From Actinocatenispora thailandica (GTDB lineage Bacteria; Actinomycetota; Actinomycetes; Mycobacteriales; Micromonosporaceae): 64,000 nt of DNA. The position numbers and the translations under genes were made by a program. Below the pieces are notes generated by a model. That model was not told the DNA's origin. It saw only the letters and a list, made by a program, of their open reading frames with translations, and did no database searches. Position 1 is the first letter of the stretch. Every line of letters begins with the position of its first letter. This document shows positions 57,803 to 64,000 of the stretch, in pieces. The stretch lies in assembly GCF_016865425.1 (NCBI RefSeq), contig NZ_AP023355.1:248001-312000 (forward strand), written 5' to 3'.

Positions 57803-58951
57803 ATGTCCAGGTCCAGCTCGTACGGCCTGCCGCTGTTCTCCGTCGCCATCTGGGGCGGCATGTTCATCGTGATGGCCGGCGCCCTCCGGCACGTCGACGC
57901 GTACCACCTCACCGCCGCGCGCTACCTGATCGCCGCCGCCGTCCTGTCCGCGCTGCTCGCCGCCACCGCCGGCCGGCGCGCGTTCCGCACCGACGGGCGG
58001 TTCGCCGAGATCGCGGTACTCGGCGTGGTCGGCATCGCCGGCTTCAACCTGCTCGTCAACATCGCGCTCGGCTACACCGCGCCGCAGAACGGCGCCCTGA
58101 TGGTCGCGCTCACCCCGCTGCTGACCGTGCTGGTCCGCTGGGTACGCGACCGGGTCCGGCCGACCCTGCCGACCATCGCACTGATGCTCGTCGCGCTGGC
58201 CGGCGTCGGCCTGGTCATCACGCACGGTCACCCGACCGACCTCGGTGCGATCGGCAGCGGCGACGCGATGGCGTTCCTCGGCGTCGTCGGCTGGGCCGTG
58301 TACACGCACGGCGCCGGCCGGTTCGCCGGCTGGGGCGCGCTGCGGTTCGGTGCCCTCACCCAGATCGTCGGCGCCGCCGCGACCGTGCTGGTGGCCGTCG
58401 CCGTCGACCTGGCCGGCATCGGTCACCTGCCGGGCATCGCTGCGCTCGGCGCCGACGCCTGGCAGCTCGGGTACATCTCGATCGCCTCGTCGGTGCTCGC
58501 GGTACTGGCCTGGAACGTGGCGATCCGCCGGCTCGGCGCACCCAACGCGGCGCTGTTCATGAACCTGGTACCGGTCATCACGTTCGGCATCCAGATCGCC
58601 CGCGGGTACCGGCCGGTGCCGGCCGAGATCGTCGGGGCCGCGCTGACCGTCGCCGCCCTGGTCGCGACGAACGTACTGGCCCGCCGCGCCGCGGCCCGCG
58701 CCACCACCGGCGTCCGCGCCGCGGTGCCGGCCGACCCGCCGCGCGGGACCGCTGCCCGCCCGGAGTCCGCCGACCGTCCGGTGTCCGCCGCTCGCCCGGT
58801 GTCCGCCGACCGTCCGGCTGGCGGCGCCGGCGCCGGGCGGATCCAGCCCAGGCCCGGCGGGGCCCCGGCCACGCCGGCGCCCGCCGGTACGGCCCGACGT
58901 GTCCTGACCGGACCGGAGTGGGCGTCGGCCGAGGTGCTGTCGGGCCGGTGA
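57803..58951 (+). CDS. EamA/DMT-family exporter
   Basis: A 382-residue membrane protein with ten helices in two EamA repeats (GLPLFSVAIWGGMFIVMAGAL starts the first; AMAFLGVVGWAVYTHGAG the second). A hydrophilic C-terminal tail of about 85 residues contains the repeat SADRPVSAARPVSADRP. Family members export amino acids, nucleosides or drugs. The ArsR-type control suggests induction by its own substrate or by a metal or thiol stress. Confidence 0.87.
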   Translation: MSRSSSYGLPLFSVAIWGGMFIVMAGALRHVDAYHLTAARYLIAAAVLSALLAATAGRRAFRTDGRFAEIAVLGVVGIAGFNLLVNIALGYTAPQNGALMVALTPLLTVLVRWVRDRVRPTLPTIALMLVALAGVGLVITHGHPTDLGAIGSGDAMAFLGVVGWAVYTHGAGRFAGWGALRFGALTQIVGAAATVLVAVAVDLAGIGHLPGIAALGADAWQLGYISIASSVLAVLAWNVAIRRLGAPNAALFMNLVPVITFGIQIARGYRPVPAEIVGAALTVAALVATNVLARRAAARATTGVRAAVPADPPRGTAARPESADRPVSAARPVSADRPAGGAGAGRIQPRPGGAPATPAPAGTARRVLTGPEWASAEVLSGR

Positions 58952-58960
58952 CCGCGTCGG

Positions 58961-59002
58961 CCTTCTGCCGGTGCCGCCGAGGGGTGCGGCACCGGCAGAA
59001 GG
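58961..59002 (+). terminator. strong hairpin terminator
   Basis: A perfect 17-bp stem (58961-58977 with 58986-59002) with an 8-nt loop starts nine bases after the transporter stop and insulates the riboswitch transcript from upstream readthrough. Confidence 0.88.
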
Positions 59003-59091
59003 CATGGTCGATCTCACGTCCACGCAGTGGGACCACGGGCCGGGAGGTCGCCGCGCCGGTGGGTAAGCTGCGCGTACAACTTCATATGCAC

Positions 59092-59214
59092 CTCATCCAG
59101 AGGGGCTGAGGGACCGGCCCGATGACGCCCCGGCAACCACCGCAGCTCGCGCTCGACGCGAGCCGGCAGGTGCCAACTCCGGCCTGCGACCGTCACCGGC
59201 GTGGGAAAGATGAG
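59092..59214 (+). ncRNA. SAM-I (S-box) riboswitch
   Basis: The leader of the thrC gene matches the S-box core: P1 CTCATC / GATGAG (59092-59097 with 59209-59214), AGAGGGGCTGAGGGA, CTGGCCC-like CCGGCCCGATGA, CCCCGGCAACC, then GGTGCCAACTCC and GGGAAAGATGAG. A 5-bp hairpin directly after P1 (59214-59227) encloses the only Shine-Dalgarno, AAAGG, ahead of ATG 59228, so control is probably at translation rather than by termination. Confidence 0.93.
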
Positions 59215-59227
59215 CGAAAGGCTTCGC

Positions 59228-60499
59228 ATGAGCGTGATCGCAGCTTCCTCCGGCATCGCCGCCAACCCGGCCCGCGCGCTGGTCTGCCGCAACTGCGGCG
59301 CCGAATACCCGCTGATCGCGCAGAACGCCTGTTACGAGTGTTTCGCGCCGGTCGAGGTCGGCTACGACCAGGCGGCGCTGCGCGCGGTCACCCGCGCCGA
59401 CATCGAGGCCGGCCCGCACAACATCTGGCGGTACGCGCCGCTGCTGCCCGCCGGGCAGGACCCGGCCAGCCGGGTCACCGTCAACCCCGGCATGACCCCG
59501 CTGATCAAGGCGGACGCGCTGGCCGCCGAGCTGGGCCTGAAGACGCTGTGGGTCAAGGACGACTCGGCCAACCCGACGCACTCGTTCAAGGACCGCGTCG
59601 TCTCGGTGGCGCTGACCGCCGCGAAGGGGCTCGGCTTCAGCCGGTTCGCCTGCGCCTCCACCGGCAACCTGGCCAACTCCGTCGCCGCGCACGGCGCCCG
59701 GGCGGGCGTGCCGAGCATCGTGTTCATCCCGTACGACCTGGAGCAGAACAAGGTCGTCACGAGCGCCGTCTACCAGGGGCAGGTCGTCGCCATCGAGGGC
59801 TCGTACGACGACGTCAACCGGCTGTGCCAGGAACTCACCGAGACCGACGAGTTCGAGGAGACGGCGTTCGTCAACGTCAACGTCCGGCCGTACTACGCGG
59901 AGGGCTCCAAGACCCTCGGGTACGAGGTGGCCGAGCAGCTCGGCTGGCGGCTGCCGCAGCAGGTCGTCATCCCGATGGCGTCCGGCGAGCTGCTCACCAA
60001 GATCGACAAGGCGTTCACCGAACTGGTCGAAATCGGCCTGGTCGACGACACCCCGTGGCGGGTGTTCGGCGCCCAGTCCGCCGGCTGCAACCCGATCGCC
60101 ACCGCGCTGCACGCCGGTACCGACCAGATCACCCCGGTCAAGCCGACCGGCATCGCCAAGTCGCTGAACATCGGCGACCCGGCCGCCGGGCCGTACGCGC
60201 TGGAGGCGGTGCGGCGCACCGGCGGCTGGATGGACTACGTCACCGACGACGAGATCCGGGACGGCATCCAGCTGCTCGCCCGGACCACCGGGGTGTTCGC
60301 CGAGACGGCGGGCGGGGTGACCGTCGCCGTCCTCAAGAAGCTCGTCGAGGCCGGCAAGCTGGACCGGGACGCCGAAACCGTCGTGTACAACACCGGCGAG
60401 GGGCTCAAGACCATCGACGCGGTGTCCGCGCAGGTCGGTCCGACCCACACGGTGCGGCCGTCGCTGAAGGCCGCCCGCGAGGCCGGCCTGCTCGGCTGA
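59228..60499 (+). CDS. thrC: threonine synthase or ThrC-like O-phosphohomoserine enzyme
   Basis: A 423-residue fold-type II PLP enzyme. An N-terminal Cys-rich segment (CRNCGAEYPLIAQNACYEC) is followed by NPGMTPLIKADAL, the Schiff-base Lys in NPTHSFKDRVV near residue 120, CASTGNLANSVAAHGA and FGAQSAGCNP. Normally it turns O-phosphohomoserine into threonine. The SAM riboswitch upstream is unexpected for that role and suits methionine synthesis better (see findings). No ThiS/MoaD-like gene follows in the window. Confidence 0.88.
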   Translation: MSVIAASSGIAANPARALVCRNCGAEYPLIAQNACYECFAPVEVGYDQAALRAVTRADIEAGPHNIWRYAPLLPAGQDPASRVTVNPGMTPLIKADALAAELGLKTLWVKDDSANPTHSFKDRVVSVALTAAKGLGFSRFACASTGNLANSVAAHGARAGVPSIVFIPYDLEQNKVVTSAVYQGQVVAIEGSYDDVNRLCQELTETDEFEETAFVNVNVRPYYAEGSKTLGYEVAEQLGWRLPQQVVIPMASGELLTKIDKAFTELVEIGLVDDTPWRVFGAQSAGCNPIATALHAGTDQITPVKPTGIAKSLNIGDPAAGPYALEAVRRTGGWMDYVTDDEIRDGIQLLARTTGVFAETAGGVTVAVLKKLVEAGKLDRDAETVVYNTGEGLKTIDAVSAQVGPTHTVRPSLKAAREAGLLG

Positions 60500-60985
60500 C
60501 CTCCCGGGTCGAGAGCCCGACATTCCGGACGGTTCGGGCACCGCGATCGGCGGGGAACGAGGCGTGTCCACCGGTCATCGTTGCGCAGCGTCACCGCACT
60601 TGACGGCAGCGTCGTGAAGGTGGAACATATGCGACGCGGGAGGGCACCACACCTCTTGTCCTGCACGACTCGTCGAGCAGTGACACCCAAATCCTGCGCT
60701 TCGGCGCGGTCGACGTGGTGCCCCTCCCGCGCCAATCCGCTCGGCGCCGAAGCGTGCGCGCAGACCGCAGCGCGTTGGGCCTCGCTCAGCGCCCGGGGGC
60801 CGAGCCCCCGGATCCCGCGTTCCTCGGCCTTCCCCTTCCTCGGTACCGCACGCTGCACCCTCTCGACGAGCAGCCCCGCGGGCGGGTGACCCGGCCCGAC
60901 GGTGAGCGTCGTCACCGCGCCGCGAACGGTGCGCGCCGTTCCCGGCAAGTACCGGGTGGAAGCCGGTAGAGGGAAGGGGCGGCGA
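60500..60985. other. 486-nt gap with candidate structured RNA
   Basis: No coding frame here has a ribosome site or protein-like composition. The gap contains a promoter-like TTGACG (60600-60605), a long stem-loop (60635-60731) and a hairpin (60793-60811), described separately. The end of the gap carries GGAAGGGG, the ribosome site of the next gene. Confidence 0.5.
60635..60811 (+). ncRNA. candidate structured RNA of unknown class
   Basis: CGCGGGAGGGCACCAC (60635-60650) pairs with GTGGTGCCCCTCCCGCG (60715-60731) with one bulged base. Inside are a hairpin around CTCGTCGAG and the stem GCGC-TTCG-GCGC with a stable UUCG loop. TTGACG (60600-60605), an 18-nt spacer and AACATA place a start very near the first paired base. 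The perfect hairpin CCGGGGGC-CGA-GCCCCCGG (60793-60811) could end the transcript. No known family recognised; it may instead be the leader of the downstream gene. Confidence 0.45.
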
Positions 60986-63223
60986 GTGCGGAAACCAGCG
61001 AGAAGTGGTCGACGGCGGAGACTCGGCCAGGGCGTGGTGGTGGCGATGACCGCGCTGGCGGCGGTGGCGGCCGGTGGCACGGCCAGCGCCGACGGCGGCG
61101 GTACGAGCGCCGGCGGTGGGTCGCGCGGCGCGGACACCGGCGGTACCCGGTTGGCGGGGCAGCCGGCCGGCGCGGAGGTCGTGCTCGCCACCGGGCAGCG
61201 GGTGACCGTCGGGCCCGGTGGCGCCACATCGGCGCGGGACGCCGGGCTGTCCTGGCACACCGGCGCCGACGGTGACCGGTACGCGGTGCCTGCGGCGGCG
61301 GGGCAGTACCTGGGACGCCCGCTGGACCGGTCCCTGTTCGACGTGACGGAGCTGGCGAAGCTCGGTGCCGGCCACCGGATCCCGGTACGGATGACGTTCG
61401 CCGCCGGCGTGACGCCGAGCGCCCCGCCCGGGGTCACCGTGACGGCGGTCGACGGCGACACCGCCGACGGGTACCTGACCGCCGCCTCGACCCGGACGTT
61501 CGGCGCCGCGGTGCGGGCGGCCATCGGCGCCGACGTGCGGGCCGGCCGCCCGGCCGGCAGCGGTGAGCTGGTACCCGGGATGACCGGGATGCGGCTGGCA
61601 TCGGCTGCGGCGCAGCGGGTTTCCCCGCACTACCAGCAGGCGATCGTGCAGTTCGACGCCACCGACCTGACCGGCGCCGCGGCCACCACCGGGGTGCTGC
61701 TGGTCAACACCGACGACGCGCGGCGCACCGACGTGTACGTACCGGTCGTCGACGGCGTCGGCCGGATCGCGGTGCCGGTCGGGCACTACAGCTTCACCGC
61801 CCCGTTCCGCGACTTCGACGAGCAGGGTGAGCAGACCGGGCTGCACTACGTCGTCGGTACCGACGTGACGGTCGAGGCGGGCACCACGACGACGGTGCCG
61901 GTGGCCGAGGCCGCCGCCACTGCCCGGGTGTCGGTCGCGACGCCGCGGCCGACGGTACCGGCGCAGGCGATGATCCGGCTGGTCCGGCAGGACGCGGCCG
62001 GCGTTGGTGTGGAGGACATGCAGGGTGTCGCCGCCGGCGACGCGCTGTACGTGTCGCCGCAACCGGCGGCGCAGGTCGGCCGGCTGCACTACGTGGTGCA
62101 GTGGAGCGGGCAGTCGCCGGCGGGCGCCGAGGCGTACCGCTACGACGTGGCGTTCGGGTTCGACCGCATCCCCGCCGACGAGTCGCTGCAGGTGGCGCCG
62201 AGCCAGCTCGCGACCATCCACCAGCACTTCTTCGGCGATCCGGCGCAGGCCGACGACACCGGAATGCTGTACAGCGGGGCGTACGACGACATGCTCGCGC
62301 ACACCCCGACGCTGCTCAACCCGTCGCCGGTGCAGCAGATGCCCGGCGAGGTGACCGACTACGTCGGCACCAGCGACGGCGGTGGCTGGATCCAGGCGAT
62401 CCAGAACGGCAACAGGCTGCCGTTCTGGGGTCAGCCGCACCGCTACGTCGCCGGCCACGAGTACCACGTCGACTGGGGGCGCGGCCCGCTGGTACCCGGC
62501 GTCGGTCGGTACCCGGAGCCGGCCGGCTGCGTGGCCTGCGTCGCCGGCGACACGTTCGACATCGGGTTGCAGGCCGCGGTGGACAGCGACGGGCACGCCA
62601 CCGGCTACATGCCGCGCGGCGCCACCACCCGCTTCCGCCTGTACCGCAACGGAACGGTCGTCGCGGACCGGCCGATGCCGTACCTGGACGGGCAGCTCAC
62701 CGCGGATCCGGCGCAGCCGGCCACCTTCCGGATGCGGTACGAGATGGATCAGCGCGCCGTCGGCACGGTCAGCCAGGCGACCAGGTCGGTCACCGACGTG
62801 CGGTTCCGGTACTCGCCGGACACGGCGGTCGCGATGCCGGCGCCCGCCAGCTGCCCCGGGCAGACCGTGGACACCCCGTGCCGGGTGCTGCCGGTACTCA
62901 CCGCGAACTACCGGCTGGCCGTGGATGCGCACAACACCAGCGATCTGGCCACCCAGACGATGCGACTGCGGGTCGGCCACCAGCGGTACGGGAAGTTCGG
63001 CAGCAGCGCGCGGATCACCGCGGTCAAGGTGGAACTGTCCACCGACGGCGGCGCCAGCTGGCACCGGGCCCGGGTGTCCGGCGACGACGGCCGGTACCGG
63101 GTGTCCTGGACCAACCCGGCGGCTGCGCGCGGCAGCTCGCCGTCGCTGCGGCTGACCGCGACCGACGCGCTCGGCGGCTCGCTGACCCAGACCATCACCG
63201 CCGCCTACACGATCGCCGGCTGA
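60986..63223 (+). CDS. secreted protein with subtilase-like flanking domains but no catalytic domain
   Basis: A 745-residue exported protein. A basic signal peptide ends at GTASADGG near residue 35. The next part (VLATGQRVTVGPGG, RYAVPAAAGQYLGRPLDRSLFDVTELAKLG) matches the pro-region of large actinobacterial S8 peptidases. Where their catalytic domain should follow, the protein goes straight to beta-sandwich domains (HYQQAIVQFDATDLTG ... ELSTDGGASWHRARV) like their C-terminal half. No subtilisin triad is visible. The S53 peptidase gene starts 20 nt later, so the two are cotranscribed; it may serve as inhibitor, chaperone or substrate-binding partner. Confidence 0.72.
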   Translation: MRKPARSGRRRRLGQGVVVAMTALAAVAAGGTASADGGGTSAGGGSRGADTGGTRLAGQPAGAEVVLATGQRVTVGPGGATSARDAGLSWHTGADGDRYAVPAAAGQYLGRPLDRSLFDVTELAKLGAGHRIPVRMTFAAGVTPSAPPGVTVTAVDGDTADGYLTAASTRTFGAAVRAAIGADVRAGRPAGSGELVPGMTGMRLASAAAQRVSPHYQQAIVQFDATDLTGAAATTGVLLVNTDDARRTDVYVPVVDGVGRIAVPVGHYSFTAPFRDFDEQGEQTGLHYVVGTDVTVEAGTTTTVPVAEAAATARVSVATPRPTVPAQAMIRLVRQDAAGVGVEDMQGVAAGDALYVSPQPAAQVGRLHYVVQWSGQSPAGAEAYRYDVAFGFDRIPADESLQVAPSQLATIHQHFFGDPAQADDTGMLYSGAYDDMLAHTPTLLNPSPVQQMPGEVTDYVGTSDGGGWIQAIQNGNRLPFWGQPHRYVAGHEYHVDWGRGPLVPGVGRYPEPAGCVACVAGDTFDIGLQAAVDSDGHATGYMPRGATTRFRLYRNGTVVADRPMPYLDGQLTADPAQPATFRMRYEMDQRAVGTVSQATRSVTDVRFRYSPDTAVAMPAPASCPGQTVDTPCRVLPVLTANYRLAVDAHNTSDLATQTMRLRVGHQRYGKFGSSARITAVKVELSTDGGASWHRARVSGDDGRYRVSWTNPAAARGSSPSLRLTATDALGGSLTQTITAAYTIAG

Positions 63224-63242
63224 GCCGGTCAGGAGGTCAACG

Positions 63243-64000
63243 ATGCGAGTACGAACGGGAGCACTGGTCGCCGCCGTGGCGCTGGCGGTGACCGGGCTGT
63301 CCACGGCCGCGCAGGCCACCGCCGCGCCGACCCGCCCGGCGGTACGGGACGTGTGCGGTGACCCGGCACCGGGGAGGTGCGCTGCTTCGCCCAGTTGCGG
63401 ACCGACGTGCCGCGGCACCCGGCGAGGTCCGGCGGCGGACGGACCGGCGCGGCGCTGCCGGCCGGGTACGGGCCGGCGCAGCTGCGGGACGCGTACCGGT
63501 TGCCGGACAGCGGCGGCGCCGACCAGACGGTGGCCATCGTCGATGCGGGTACCGCGCCGAACCTCGCCGCCGACCTGGCCGTCTACCGACAGGCGTACGG
63601 CCTGCCGCCGTGCGCGGTCGACGACGGCTGCCTGCGGGTGGTCAACCAGGACGGTGCCGCCGGGCCGCTGCCCGGCGACCAGGGCTGGGGGCCGGAGATC
63701 TCGCTCGACGTGGACATGGTGTCCGCGGCCTGCTCGGACTGCCGGATCCTGGTGGTGGCGGCGAACTCCGCGGCGCTGGACGACATGGCCGCGGCGGTGG
63801 ACACCGCCGCGGCGCTGGGCGCGACCGAGATCTCCAACTCCTACGGCGGCGACGAGTACAGCGCCACGGGGCGGTTGGCCGCGCACTACCGCCATCCGGG
63901 CGTCGCGGTCGTCGCGTCCTCGGGCGACAGCGGGTATCGGATTCCGCAGGTACCGGCGGCCTACGACAGCGTGCTGGCGGTCGGCGGCACGGCGCTGTCC
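63243..64000 (+). pseudogene. S53 (sedolisin-like) peptidase, frameshifted and cut by window end
   Basis: AGGAGGT precedes ATG 63243 and a signal peptide (GALVAAVALAVTGLSTAAQA). After CGDPAPG the frame breaks at GGGG (63371-63374); adding one base continues as EVRCFAQLRTDVPRHP and then the S53 domain: TVAIVDAGTAPN, the EISLD motif with catalytic Glu and Asp in WGPEISLDVDMV, and VVASSGDSGY with the oxyanion Asp. The catalytic Ser lies beyond 64000. The pro-domain is very short compared with kumamolisin. A real break or an under-called G-run are both possible. Confidence 0.78.

Noticed and set aside
60581-60889. 102-codon frame in the gap after thrC
   Set aside because: Ser/Arg/Ala-rich shadow composition, no Shine-Dalgarno, and it crosses the strong stem-loop.

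Overview
The window is about 72-74 % GC, densely packed and strongly actinobacterial. The markers are a DeoR/ROK/NagA amino-sugar cluster, an MFS-thymidylate kinase fusion next to holB, DUF3263, an XRE/DUF5753 plus DUF397 pair, a SigE-type sigma factor and a SAM riboswitch before thrC. The general style resembles Micromonosporaceae, but the genus is not fixed by anything I can see. At least nine genes look leaderless, with TANNNT placed 6-8 nt before the start codon. No tRNA, rRNA, CRISPR array, prophage or insertion sequence was found.

Layout. 1-8 kb: hydrolases, GNAT acetyltransferases, a methyltransferase, and a zinc-finger/HTH/DUF3887 regulator followed by an exported beta-lactamase-fold protein. 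8-14 kb: a FAD lactone oxidase coupled to a membrane-anchored EEP phosphatase, with TetR, Uma2 and a PLP barrel enzyme. 14-18 kb: tmk fusion and holB. 18-25 kb: a Pro/Gly-rich secreted protein with a structured leader, a two-RCK ion channel, a nitroreductase, a BNR-repeat protein and DUF4032. 25-30 kb: an exported trypsin-like protease, two tandem PAP2 phosphatases, and a sigma/anti-sigma pair.

30-44 kb is the functional core: a DeoR-controlled amino-sugar pathway (aldolase, PfkB kinase, NagA, ROK kinase, AgaS-like SIS protein) facing a NagZ-type GH3 enzyme and a complete Dpp/Opp-type ABC importer. Together they describe import of an amino-sugar oligomer, cytoplasmic hydrolysis, phosphorylation, deacetylation, deamination, a second phosphorylation and aldol cleavage. 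44-50 kb: signal peptidase I, a MerR-controlled deacetylase, Nudix, the XRE/DUF397 pair, and a second, Tat-exported GH3 enzyme. 50-57 kb: a truncated DarG-like macro domain, a Cdc48-like AAA+ ATPase, and a hydrolase-ABC ATPase fusion with its permease. 57-64 kb: an ArsR-controlled EamA exporter, SAM riboswitch-thrC, a candidate structured RNA, and a subtilase-like protein without a catalytic domain beside an S53 peptidase that runs off the end.

Two features affect the whole window. Four genes are each broken by a single missing base, at or next to a G/C run, which suggests homopolymer under-calling in the assembly as much as real pseudogenes. The 11-bp palindrome TCCACNGTGGA occurs eight times, far above expectation, inside and between unrelated genes.
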